Shown here: piece after piece, positions 40,921 to 51,481 of the stretch
Layout of the letters: every line of letters starts with the position of its first letter
Position numbering within the stretch: the stretch's first letter is position 1
Source: Rhodococcus rhodnii
GTDB taxonomy: Bacteria > Actinomycetota > Actinomycetes > Mycobacteriales > Pseudonocardiaceae
Assembly: GCA_000720375.1 (NCBI GenBank)
Contig: JOAA01000012.1
Location: 186,001 to 250,000, forward strand
Reading direction: 5' to 3'
DNA length: 64,000 bases
The notes under the pieces: generated by a model
Database searches by the model: none
The model's input: only the letters and a program-made list of their open reading frames with translations
What the model was told of the DNA's origin: nothing
Translations under genes and position numbers: made by a program

Positions 40921-43101
40921 ATGACCACAATCGAACCGAATGCACCTACGCATGTCCCGGGTTTGCCCCAGCTTGAGGGCATGCCGGAGAACGTCGAACA
41001 GATCGCATTTCGAGTCCCGGTCAGCCCGGCCGGGCTGACCGGCGATCCCAGTGGCCCGCTCGCCTCCGCGACACAGGCGATCACCGGTGAAGAACTCCTT
41101 CACCCGGACGGCCAGCACGACCTCACCGAACTTGACGTGGCCGCCCCGGTCGCGCCACCCGTGCCGATTCCGTTGCCGTTCCGCGTCGCCAGCGGGCGGT
41201 ACCGATCCCATCCTCTTGGCTTCCAGCTCGAACTGCGTGTCGACGTCGACGGACGGCACCCGCTGGGCAAGCTGAGCGGCGACTACTACGCCGTTTCCGG
41301 CGCCACAGTCAGCTACTTCGGGTCATGGACCGTCGACGCCGTCACGGTCTCCGCGACACCGACGACCCTCACCATCGTCGGCACCGCTCGTACGACATGG
41401 CCGACGACTTTCACCGTGGCCACGGTGACCATCCCACGCGCGCGGATCTTCCAGCCGGCGCCACCCGCGAGCATTCGTTGGTCCACTCCGACCGGTGCCA
41501 TTGGCGCGACCTATGTTTGTGCGTGGGCTGCGGGTGCCTTCCGGACCGTCGAACTCGAGCAGGACTGCGAATCCGGCGTCACGCCGTTCGCCAGTTACAA
41601 CACCGGATCGCAACCGAGCGGCGGGGCCGCACGGACACTGAGCACCGCGGGCTCGTACGCCGAAGCCGGCATTCAGATGCTGGACACCGGCGGCGGCAAC
41701 ATCATCAACACCGCGGCCAACCACGTCTGGAACAACGCGAGCCTGCACAACGCGATGCAGGCGCACTTCTCGCGATGGCAGGAGACGCCGCAATGGAAGG
41801 TGTGGCTGCTGCACGCCCAGCGCCACGAGCTCACCACACCGACGTCGACACTGCTGGGCATCATGTTCGACCAGCAAGGCCTGCAGCGGCAGGGCTGTGC
41901 GTCCTTCTACGAGCGGATGGCGACCAACCTCCGTACCCAGCTGTACACGTGCGTGCACGAACTCGGGCACTGCTTCAACCTGTTCCACTCGTTCCACAAG
42001 CAGTTCATGAACCCGCCAATGCCCAACCGGGTGCACAGCCTGTCGTGGATGAACTATCCGCGCTTCTACCAACCACTCGGCGGCGGCACGGGCGGCGAAG
42101 CCGCGTTCTGGGCAGCGTTCCCGTTCGTCTTCGACGACCTGGAACTGGCGCACCTGCGGCACGGCTTCCGCAACGCGATCATCATGGGCGGCAGCCCGTT
42201 CGGCACAGGCGCGGCGTTCGAAGTGACGGCCGACAACATCGCCGACACAACCGGGCTTCGGCTTGAGGTCAAGCCGACGCACGAACGTCCGGTGCTCGGC
42301 ATGCCGGTCGTGCTGGACATCAGCCTGACCGCGGATCGCCGACAGCAAGTCAACACCCGCGAACAGCTGCATCCGAAGTACGGCTTCGTGCATGTCGTCA
42401 TCTCCAGACCACGCGGTGACGTGATCGTGCACCGGCCACCGGTGACGCATTGCGCCACACCGGAACTGGTGTCCGCCGGCAGCGGCGAGACTCTGCCGAT
42501 CAGCGCGTACATCGGTTACGACGCCGCAGTCGGGCAGATCTTCGAGGACCCGGGTGCGTACCGGATCAGAGCGATGTACGCGGCGCCGGACGGCAACCTG
42601 ATCATGTCCAACCTGGCGACGATCAGGATCGGTGCGCCGCACTCGGTCGAGGGCGACATCGTGGCGGATCTGATGCTCGGTGATCAGACCGGCATGGCAC
42701 TGACGTTGCTCGGCACCGACTCACAGTACCTGTCCACCGGCATGCACGCGCTGGAGACTGTGGCACAGGACTACAGCCAGCACCCCAGCGCCGTCTACGC
42801 CCGGTTCGCACTGGGTATGAACCAAGCCCGGCCGTTCACCGCGGTCCAGCCGGACGGCGAAGTGAGCGTGCGGGAAGCGGACCTCGACCGCGCGGACTAC
42901 TTCCTGCGCGGCGCGATCGACGAATCACGCGGGGAAGGAGGCCTTGACAACAAGACCGTGTACCAAGCGGCGGCGTACTTGGCCGACAGTCACGCCAGGG
43001 CAGGGGACACCGAAGGTGCCCAACGGCTGCGCGAGGACATCCGCGGTCTCGCACAGGAGAACAACGAGCCGCCGTCCGTTATCCAGTCATTGGAGGGATA
43101 A
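40921..43101 (+). CDS. Metzincin-like zinc metalloprotease, large, no signal peptide
   Basis: This is a 726-residue protein. The zinc motif CVHELGHCFNLFH (His346, Glu347, His350, His356) fits HExxHxxxxxH, and a Met-turn candidate SWMNY (Met377) follows 21 residues later, together a metzincin pattern. Residues about 75-200 are beta-rich; residues about 440-560 look like an Ig-like domain; the C-terminal 100 residues are TPR-like helical (YARFALGMNQA and YQAAAYLADSHARAGD). No signal peptide is visible, so it is cytosolic or uses an unusual export route. I cannot assign it to a named peptidase family. A 93-residue protein follows in the same direction after 7 bp. Confidence 0.7.
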   Translation: MTTIEPNAPTHVPGLPQLEGMPENVEQIAFRVPVSPAGLTGDPSGPLASATQAITGEELLHPDGQHDLTELDVAAPVAPPVPIPLPFRVASGRYRSHPLGFQLELRVDVDGRHPLGKLSGDYYAVSGATVSYFGSWTVDAVTVSATPTTLTIVGTARTTWPTTFTVATVTIPRARIFQPAPPASIRWSTPTGAIGATYVCAWAAGAFRTVELEQDCESGVTPFASYNTGSQPSGGAARTLSTAGSYAEAGIQMLDTGGGNIINTAANHVWNNASLHNAMQAHFSRWQETPQWKVWLLHAQRHELTTPTSTLLGIMFDQQGLQRQGCASFYERMATNLRTQLYTCVHELGHCFNLFHSFHKQFMNPPMPNRVHSLSWMNYPRFYQPLGGGTGGEAAFWAAFPFVFDDLELAHLRHGFRNAIIMGGSPFGTGAAFEVTADNIADTTGLRLEVKPTHERPVLGMPVVLDISLTADRRQQVNTREQLHPKYGFVHVVISRPRGDVIVHRPPVTHCATPELVSAGSGETLPISAYIGYDAAVGQIFEDPGAYRIRAMYAAPDGNLIMSNLATIRIGAPHSVEGDIVADLMLGDQTGMALTLLGTDSQYLSTGMHALETVAQDYSQHPSAVYARFALGMNQARPFTAVQPDGEVSVREADLDRADYFLRGAIDESRGEGGLDNKTVYQAAAYLADSHARAGDTEGAQRLREDIRGLAQENNEPPSVIQSLEG

Positions 43102-43108
43102 TCGAGTC

Positions 43109-43390
43109 ATGACGCTGGCCGTCGAGCTTGGTGAAGGGTTCGCCGACGATGAGGTGATCGTCCTCGTCGATGGGCGGGAGGCTTGGCGGGGTCAGCGTGT
43201 CGCGACGAACTATTCGGTCGGGATCGCCGCGATCGCCACCGTTTCCGCGGACTTCGGGTCCACTGTGGAGGTACGGGTGCGCGGCCGGGCGAAGTCCCGC
43301 CGGGTCGGGGGTGAGCAGCGCCTGCGGGCGGATCTGGACCCGTCCGGCGTGCTCACCCTCGGCCCACCCAGAATGGGCGACGTCTTCTGA
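43109..43390 (+). CDS. Small beta-rich hypothetical protein downstream of the metalloprotease
   Basis: This 93-residue protein starts at ATG 43109, 7 bp after the metzincin-like stop, so it is probably cotranscribed. It is rich in Val and alternating hydrophobics (DEVIVLVDGREAWRG, GSTVEVRVRGRAKSRRVG), suggesting a small beta sandwich. There is no signal peptide or cysteine. It could be a partner, inhibitor or chaperone of the protease-like protein; this is inference from position only. Confidence 0.65.
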   Translation: MTLAVELGEGFADDEVIVLVDGREAWRGQRVATNYSVGIAAIATVSADFGSTVEVRVRGRAKSRRVGGEQRLRADLDPSGVLTLGPPRMGDVF

Positions 43391-43392
43391 AG

Positions 43393-43440
43393 GCTCGTGA
43401 GTGTTTCGTCCGGTTAGAACCGGCCGAAACACTCACGAGC
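43393..43440. terminator. 48-bp palindrome, bidirectional terminator (copy B)
   Basis: The arms begin GCTCGTGAGTGTTTCG and end CGAAACACTCACGAGC around a 2-nt centre with a single mismatch. It has the same 48-bp length as the element at 27494-27541 and shares CTCGTGAGTG and CCGGTT with it. It lies between the convergent genes ending at 43390 and 43441. Confidence 0.8.
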
Positions 43441-45057
43441 TCATTCACCCGTCACGTCCGCTACTGGGTCGATCGTCGGTGTGTGATTGCGGTGATCAGA
43501 CGGGACCTTGCTGTGCCAGCGGTAGGTTGCCACGGCGTTCGCCGGAACCTTGACCACAAAGGACTGATCGGCCAGCTTGACGCGGACCGAGGACTGGGTT
43601 GCGTTGCTGTTTCGGATGATCGCGACGAAGTTGTCTGAGGGGTCCTTGAAGACCACGTTGCTTACGCCGTTGTCGGTCGTGCTCGATTCGACTCTGGTGT
43701 GTTCGGGGCCGAGGTACTTCGCCATCTGTCCCAGTTGGAACAGTTCGTTTCGGACAGTGAACGTCTTGGCCGTGGTGTCCACCTTTACCAGGCGGTTCGG
43801 CCACTTCGTTGACCGGCCGACTTCGGCCCAGTCGATATTGTTGTCGCGTGCCGGGGTCCAGTGCAGTGTTCCGCCGTCCTGGTCGGTGGTCTGCGCCCAG
43901 GTGATGTACGAACCCGCGTTGAGGCGGAAGAAGTTCATCACTGTCGCCGGGTTCAGGTCGCTGGTCTCGGTCATGTGCACTGGTTTGCCGGTTTCGGCGT
44001 TGGCGTCTCGCATCACCTTCGGGTCGCCCCAGTACGGATGGAATGCCAGGCCGTCGGTCGCGTCGAGGACCTGCTTGCCTTTGATCGTGCCGTCTGCTGA
44101 GTCTTCGAAGATTCGATGGTAGTTCTTCGTTTCCGTACTGTTCGGGTCGCGCCAGTCCCAGAAGTTGAAGTCGTGCATGTACAGCCCGGTGTCCAGGCCC
44201 GCTGTGCGGAACTCACGCTTGATCGCCAGCGCTAGCTTCTGCTGCTGCGCTATGTCGATGTCCATCGCCGGGTACACCACGTCGATGCCTGGTTCGTTCA
44301 GCAGCGTGATCGCGTCGACCTTGATGCCCTGCTTGGCGTATGCCTGGATGTATTTGACGTAGTAGCGGGCGAATACGTCGATGGCGTCGTCACGCAGCTT
44401 GCCGACCTGGTAGTAGCTGTTCGTGCTGCCCTGCTTGAGGGCGACTTCGCCGGTGAAGCGGTTGTTCGTCTTCATCCATGCGGGCGCGCTCCATGCGGAG
44501 GCGATGAATGTGGCGCGCGGGTTGTAGCGCTGGATCATCTTCACGGTCTCGACCATGTGCAGGTCGATGTCCCGCTGGATGGAGAAGTACTTCAGGTCCG
44601 GGTCCTCGGTCACGCCGGGCGGAAGTTCGTCGTACGACCAGAACGGCAGGTGCTCGATCAGGTCAGGGCTTCCGATGGTCAGCCGGAACCGGTCGAACCC
44701 GGCGCCGGATCTCGGGTCGGCCAGCAGCCGGATGGCCTTCTCCCGGTTCTCCGGGGTGAGCTTCCAGAGGTTGGACACGCTCGTCTCGTCGATCGAGAAC
44801 CCGATGCCGGTGTAACGCTGCCGGACCTGGCTCGGATCGATCACCACACTCGCGTCGGCGGGCGCACCGGCGTCACGGCCGATTCTGACTGGGGGTAACT
44901 GGCGCCAGGTGTGGTCGCTGCCTGCGGAGTACGTCCCCGTCACGAACGAGCCCCACGCACTGTTGTCGGTCGCCTCGGCCGACGGGGCGATCAGGGCCAT
45001 CGCGGCGACCGTCGCGACGACGGCCGAGGAACGCCTCCAGCGTGTCTGAGAGGTCAT
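43441..45057 (-). CDS. Secreted GH30 glycoside hydrolase (glucosylceramidase type)
   Basis: This is a 538-residue exported enzyme. A signal peptide (VVATVAAMALIAPSAEAT) is followed by a GH30 TIM barrel at about 75-430 and a C-terminal beta-sandwich to about 520. The acid/base Glu255 lies in LLNEPGI and the nucleophile Glu364 in HMTETSD. GH30 members hydrolyse beta-1,6-glucans, glucosylceramide, xylan or fucosides; the subfamily is not resolved. It is probably monocistronic and ends at the copy B palindrome. A GGAACCGGTTAC palindrome-like site at 45074 is 17 bp upstream of its start. Confidence 0.88.
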   Translation of the reverse strand: MTSQTRWRRSSAVVATVAAMALIAPSAEATDNSAWGSFVTGTYSAGSDHTWRQLPPVRIGRDAGAPADASVVIDPSQVRQRYTGIGFSIDETSVSNLWKLTPENREKAIRLLADPRSGAGFDRFRLTIGSPDLIEHLPFWSYDELPPGVTEDPDLKYFSIQRDIDLHMVETVKMIQRYNPRATFIASAWSAPAWMKTNNRFTGEVALKQGSTNSYYQVGKLRDDAIDVFARYYVKYIQAYAKQGIKVDAITLLNEPGIDVVYPAMDIDIAQQQKLALAIKREFRTAGLDTGLYMHDFNFWDWRDPNSTETKNYHRIFEDSADGTIKGKQVLDATDGLAFHPYWGDPKVMRDANAETGKPVHMTETSDLNPATVMNFFRLNAGSYITWAQTTDQDGGTLHWTPARDNNIDWAEVGRSTKWPNRLVKVDTTAKTFTVRNELFQLGQMAKYLGPEHTRVESSTTDNGVSNVVFKDPSDNFVAIIRNSNATQSSVRVKLADQSFVVKVPANAVATYRWHSKVPSDHRNHTPTIDPVADVTGE

Positions 45058-45228
45058 GTACTCCTCTTTCGGTGGAACCGGTTACGGCGGCGTTCGCCGA
45101 TCGTAATTCACTGACCACGCGTCGGAAACAGTCTTGTTCAATAAGTTGATGCAAGGCGTAAAAAAAGGCTGTCGACCTGGCGAGCTTTGGACACCTTCCG
45201 GGCGCTGATCATCGCCAAGATCGACTGC

Positions 45229-46929
45229 ATGACAACCGATGGAGAGGTGGGGCGGCGCCGCCTGCTGAAGATGTTCGGCCTTGGCGCGACGGCCACCACC
45301 GCGGCGATGCTGCAGGCGGACCCGGTACTGGCGGCCACTCTCGGTTACGACGAGCGCAACGGTGTGTCCGCGGCCGGCTATCGACCACCGACCGGCCTGG
45401 CCAAGGCCAGCCCGGCGAAGTCCACGGCTCTGGGGTGGATCACGGCCAACAGCGGTGCGGTCACCGGGCTGAGCGACCGGATCTGGCAGTACGCGGAATT
45501 GTCGTTGCGCGAGTGGAAATCCGCACTGGCGACCGCTGAACTTTTGCAGGCCAATGGTTTCACCGTCAAATGGGGAGCGGGCGGTCTGCCCGCGGCTTTC
45601 GTGGCCACGTACGGCAACGGTGGGCCCGTCATCGGCTTCAACGCCGAGTACGACGCATTGCCGAACCTGTCACAGAAAGCCGGTGTCGGCGCGCACGATC
45701 CACTCGTTTACAACTACGACGCCTACGGTCCGACCTACGGGCCAGGTCATGGAGACGCGCACAACGCACTGGGCGCGGGATCGGTCGGTGCGGCGATCGC
45801 CGTGGCACAGGCGATCCGGGCGCACGGGTTGACCGCGACCGTGAAGCTGTTCGGCACCACGGGTGAGGAGCAGCTCGTCGGCAAAGCCTACGCGGTCAAA
45901 GCAGGGGTCTACGATGGACTCGACGCGTTCTTCGACTGGCATCCCTTCGCCATCACCGTTCCGTTCTGGAACACCACCAGCGCACTGTTGTCCGCCACGT
46001 TCACGTTCCTTGGCGCAGCCGGGCATGGCGGCACACCGTTGGGCAACCGGAGTGGACTCGATGGTGCGTTGCTGATGGCGACCATGTCGGAGTACCTGCG
46101 GGAGAAGAACGTCGCGCCGTCCGGGCGGTTTCATTACGCCGTGATCAATGGCGGCGGTGCGCCGAACGTGACCCCGGACATGTGCTCGATCTGGTATTTC
46201 GTCCGCGAAGGCAGCCCGGCTCGAGCGAAGGTGCTCTACGACAAGATCGTGGAGACCGCCAAAGCGGCGGCGCAGGCCAGCCAGACCCGGCTGGTCCACA
46301 AGTTCCACTCGGCCACGTGGAACCTGCTGGCGAGCAAGTCCGGTTCGGAACTGCTGTACGACAACATGCGCCAGATCGGTCCGCCCCGGTTCACCGAACA
46401 AGATCAAGCACTGGCCCGGTCCATTCAGAAGTCCTTGGGCCGCCCGGAAACCGGCATGCCAACTGGACTCGAGCCCTTGACGCCGCCCGCGGCAAGCTAT
46501 ACCGGGGGATTGGCCACGGACACCGCGGACGTCAGCTGGCAAGTGCCGACAGCGGTGTTGCTCGCGGCGTGTTTCCCGCCCGACATGCCGAACCACAACT
46601 GGGGCGTCACCTCGACCGCGGCCACGAACATCGCCCACCAGGGACTGCTTTCCGCTGCCCGGTACATGGCCGCGAGCGCGGTCGACGTGATCACTCAACC
46701 CGAGCTGCTCGCCGGGATGAAGGCGGAGTTCGAAGCACGCAAGACCGGCATCACGTGGACAAGCATGATTCCGGACGGCATACAACCGCCGATCTACCAG
46801 CCTCCCGCGGACTTCTTGGCGCGCACGGGACAACAGTTCCCGCCACCCGGGATCACCTGGCCCGTGCCGCAAATCGTTGCCACGGAACAACTCGGCACGA
46901 CCGGGCCCGCGCTCCCGCCGGTCACCTGA
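45229..46929 (+). CDS. Tat-exported M20-family amidohydrolase (AbgB-like)
   Basis: This is a 566-residue enzyme. The start at 45229 gives a twin-arginine-like signal (VGRRRLLKMFGLGATATTAA) and an Ala-rich cleavage region. The catalytic M20 domain shows GHGDAHNALGAGS (metal His/Asp), FGTTGEEQLVGK (Glu pair), and WHPF. A dimerisation subdomain begins at SATFTFLGAAGHGGTP. AbgB-type relatives split p-aminobenzoyl-glutamate and similar amides. An exported form would act on extracellular N-acyl or peptide-like substrates. It stands alone between GH30 and the subtilase. Confidence 0.87.
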   Translation: MTTDGEVGRRRLLKMFGLGATATTAAMLQADPVLAATLGYDERNGVSAAGYRPPTGLAKASPAKSTALGWITANSGAVTGLSDRIWQYAELSLREWKSALATAELLQANGFTVKWGAGGLPAAFVATYGNGGPVIGFNAEYDALPNLSQKAGVGAHDPLVYNYDAYGPTYGPGHGDAHNALGAGSVGAAIAVAQAIRAHGLTATVKLFGTTGEEQLVGKAYAVKAGVYDGLDAFFDWHPFAITVPFWNTTSALLSATFTFLGAAGHGGTPLGNRSGLDGALLMATMSEYLREKNVAPSGRFHYAVINGGGAPNVTPDMCSIWYFVREGSPARAKVLYDKIVETAKAAAQASQTRLVHKFHSATWNLLASKSGSELLYDNMRQIGPPRFTEQDQALARSIQKSLGRPETGMPTGLEPLTPPAASYTGGLATDTADVSWQVPTAVLLAACFPPDMPNHNWGVTSTAATNIAHQGLLSAARYMAASAVDVITQPELLAGMKAEFEARKTGITWTSMIPDGIQPPIYQPPADFLARTGQQFPPPGITWPVPQIVATEQLGTTGPALPPVT

Positions 46930-47093
46930 CCACCAATCGGCCATTCGGCCCAAAACCCCAGAACAGTACGAAAGTACGTTGCCCTGACGCCCCGCGGATC
47001 AAATAATGCTCCGGCATAGCTCATTCGAACGCTGGGGGGCTTCGCCATGAGGGCTGGGTGCTTCCGGCGTCCCTGTACGCGTTAGGAGCTTTC

Positions 47094-48911
<1,818 letters not shown>

Positions 48912-48928
48912 TGAGCTGACACACGAAG

Positions 48929-48960
48929 CTGGGGCACTCGCCGAACCGCGAGTGCCCCAG
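48929..48960. terminator. Hairpin terminator between subtilase and aldehyde dehydrogenase
   Basis: A perfect 13-bp stem CTGGGGCACTCGC / GCGAGTGCCCCAG with a 6-nt loop lies between two convergent gene ends (48911 and 48967), so it can serve both. Confidence 0.75.
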
Positions 48961-48966
48961 TCGTTT

Positions 48967-50325
48967 CTACAGCCGGATCGACTTCTTGTTCATGAACTCC
49001 TCGATGCCCGCGGCACCGAGTTCCCGGCCCATCCCGGATCGCTTGATGCCACCGAACGGCAGATCCGCCTGCGATCCGCCGGACTTGTTCATGTAGACCA
49101 TGCCCGACTCGATCTGGTCGGCCACCCGGCGGTTGCGCTCCGGATCGGTGCCGAACACCGCAGCGCCGAGGCCGAACGGCGAGTCGTTGGCGATCGCGAT
49201 CGCCTCTTCCTCGGTGTCCGCCTTGAAGATCAGCGCGACCGGGCCGAAGATCTCCTCGTAGTACGCGTTCATCTCGGGCGTCACGTCGGTCAGCACGGTC
49301 GCTTCGAGGTACGCGCCCGGCCCGATCCGCTTGCCACCGGTGCGCAGCGTCGCGCCCTGTGCGACCGCCTTCTCGACCTGCTCGGCCACCTCGTCGGCGG
49401 CCGCGATCGACGCCAACGGGCCGAACGGCGTCTTCGGGTCGGCCGGGTCGCCCGGCTGGAAGTAGTCCCCGACGCGCTTGGTGAACTTGTCGACGAACTC
49501 GTCGTAGATGTCCGAGAGCACGATCATCCGCTTCGGCGCGTTGCACGACTGCCCGCAGTTACGCATCCGCGCGGTCGACGTGGCCTTGACCGTCTCTTCC
49601 ATGTCGTTGGTGTCCAGCACGATCAGCGGATCCGACCCGCCGAGTTCGAGGACACAGCGCTTGAGGTTCCTGCCCGCCTCAGCGGCCACCGATACGCCCG
49701 CCGCCTCGCTGCCCGTCAGGGACACGCCCTGGATGCGAGGGTCGGCGAGGATGGCGGGGACCTGCCTGCTGGAGGCGAAGATGTTGACGTACGCGTCCTC
49801 CGGGACCCCCGCTTCGTGCAGGATCTGCTCGATCGCCACGCCGGAGCGCGGGCAGATCGACGCGTGCTTGAGCAGAATGGTGTTGCCCAGCACCAGATTC
49901 GGCGCCACGAACCGGGCGACCTGATACGCCGGGAAGTTCCACGGCATCACGCCGAGCAGCGCGCCGATCGGCTCCTTGCGGATGACCGCGTCGCCACCCT
50001 TGATCTTCAGCGGCTCGTCGGCGAGCAGCGCCGGTCCGTTGTTCCCGTAGTAGTTGAAGATGTCGACGACGATGCCGACCTCACCGCGGCCCTCGTTGAT
50101 CCGCTTGCCCATTTCCAGGGTCATGATCGCGGCCAGCTCGTCGGACCGCTCGGCGAACAGCTCCGCCGCACGCAACACGATCTTCGCGCGTTCCTCGACC
50201 GGCCGCCTGCGCCACGAGGTGTAGCCGCGGTGGACCTTGTCGATCGCCGCCCGCACCTCCTGTTCGGTCGAGTTCGGGATCTCCTCGATCAGTTCGCCCG
50301 TGGCCGGGTTGGTGACTGAGTACAT
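48967..50325 (-). CDS. gabD: NAD(P)-dependent succinate-semialdehyde-type aldehyde dehydrogenase
   Basis: This is a 452-residue cytoplasmic aldehyde dehydrogenase. The nucleophile Cys261 lies in NCGQSCNAPKR and the general base Glu227 in LELGG. The NAD loop is in SLTGSEAAG. NPATGELIEEIPNSTEQEV at the N-terminus matches succinate-semialdehyde dehydrogenases, which feed GABA carbon into the TCA cycle; exact substrate confidence is moderate. No GABA transaminase gene is next to it. A short GTAT-N5-ATAC repeat upstream could bind a GntR regulator. Confidence 0.92.
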   Translation of the reverse strand: MYSVTNPATGELIEEIPNSTEQEVRAAIDKVHRGYTSWRRRPVEERAKIVLRAAELFAERSDELAAIMTLEMGKRINEGRGEVGIVVDIFNYYGNNGPALLADEPLKIKGGDAVIRKEPIGALLGVMPWNFPAYQVARFVAPNLVLGNTILLKHASICPRSGVAIEQILHEAGVPEDAYVNIFASSRQVPAILADPRIQGVSLTGSEAAGVSVAAEAGRNLKRCVLELGGSDPLIVLDTNDMEETVKATSTARMRNCGQSCNAPKRMIVLSDIYDEFVDKFTKRVGDYFQPGDPADPKTPFGPLASIAAADEVAEQVEKAVAQGATLRTGGKRIGPGAYLEATVLTDVTPEMNAYYEEIFGPVALIFKADTEEEAIAIANDSPFGLGAAVFGTDPERNRRVADQIESGMVYMNKSGGSQADLPFGGIKRSGMGRELGAAGIEEFMNKKSIRL

Positions 50326-50386
50326 GGGGGCGTGAGCCTCCGTTCGCTACGGCACGGTGCCTAGGTCGATTCCAGTCTAAGCGACC

Positions 50387-50399
50387 GTATATTGCATAC
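50387..50399. promoter_or_regulatory. GTAT-N5-ATAC repeat upstream of the aldehyde dehydrogenase
   Basis: GTATATTGCATAC forms a small inverted repeat about 62 bp upstream of the dehydrogenase start, resembling GntR-family half sites. It is short and may be chance. Confidence 0.25.
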
Positions 50400-50536
50400 A
50401 CTAGTTTCGCTTGATGGCAAGTGCTTTGTCTCACAAGGGTTTCCAAAACGAACGCCCGTCTTGAATGCACAATTCGGACGAACGCGGTGACCCCGCGGTC
50501 AACCAGGACAACCGTTCGGCGATTACAGTCTGTGCC

Positions 50537-51481
50537 GTGCGACGACGGCTCCGATCTCCCATCCCGCCCCGGCATGGCCTGGACGCTGCACGGCTCCGGA
50601 TGCCGGAAGAAGGCGAGTGGGGGTCCTTGCTCGAGCACCTCATCGAACGGTTACCGAGGGTCGCACCCGAACGGATCGAACAGATGCTGCGCGAGGAGCG
50701 CATCTTCGGCCTGGACGGCCCGCTGGGCGTGGAAGCCCCGTTCGTTCCTGGATCGTTCATCTGGTTTCACCGTGATCTTCCCGATGAGGTCACGGTGCCG
50801 TTCGAAGTCGCTGTGGTCCACCGGGACGAGCACCTGCTGGTCGTGGACAAGCCGCACTTCCTCGCCGCGATCCCGCGCGGGCAGCACATCCAGCAGACCG
50901 CGCTGGTGCGGCTGCGTCAGCAGTTGGACCTGCCGGAACTGTCGCCCGCGCACCGGCTCGACCGGGTGACAGCCGGGTTGATGATGTTCGTGATCACACG
51001 TGGTGTGCGCGGCAAGTACCAGGAGATGTTCCGGCATCGCAAGGTGTACAAGGAGTACGAGGCGATCGCCGCGCACGACCCCGCGCTCGAGCTGCCCAGG
51101 ACGGTGCGCAGCCGGATCGTCAAGGAACGTGGAGTCATTGTCGCGCAGGAGGTTCCCGGCGATCCGAATGCCGAGACGTACGTCGAACTGGCCGAGCACC
51201 GGGATGGCTTGGGGCGCTACCGGTTGGTGCCCGCGACGGGACGAACCCATCAGCTGCGGGTGCACATGAGCGGCTTGGGCGTGCCCATCCTCGGCGACGA
51301 CTTCTACCCCGAGGTGCGGGAGAAGGCCCTCGACGACTTCACCAAACCGTTGCAGCTGCTGGCCAAGGTGGTCGAGTTCGACGATCCGATCAGCGGCGAG
51401 CACCGGCGGTTCACCAGCTCACTGCGTCTCAGTGCGTGGGAATCGCTGGCGCAGTGGGCTACAGGGCCTCCAAGGACATGA
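50537..51481 (+). CDS. RluA-family RNA pseudouridine synthase
   Basis: This is a 314-residue enzyme. GTG 50537 (VRRRLRSPIPPRHGLDAARL) is preferred over the in-frame ATG 50465, whose extra residues lack conservation. The catalytic Asp lies in AHRLDRVTAG, with LVPATGRTHQLRVHM and VPILGDDFYP later. It has no S4 domain, which places it with the RluA-type proteins that modify rRNA or tRNA uridines. Its 3' end overlaps the convergent glycosyltransferase by 23 bp. Confidence 0.92.
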   Translation: MRRRLRSPIPPRHGLDAARLRMPEEGEWGSLLEHLIERLPRVAPERIEQMLREERIFGLDGPLGVEAPFVPGSFIWFHRDLPDEVTVPFEVAVVHRDEHLLVVDKPHFLAAIPRGQHIQQTALVRLRQQLDLPELSPAHRLDRVTAGLMMFVITRGVRGKYQEMFRHRKVYKEYEAIAAHDPALELPRTVRSRIVKERGVIVAQEVPGDPNAETYVELAEHRDGLGRYRLVPATGRTHQLRVHMSGLGVPILGDDFYPEVREKALDDFTKPLQLLAKVVEFDDPISGEHRRFTSSLRLSAWESLAQWATGPPRT

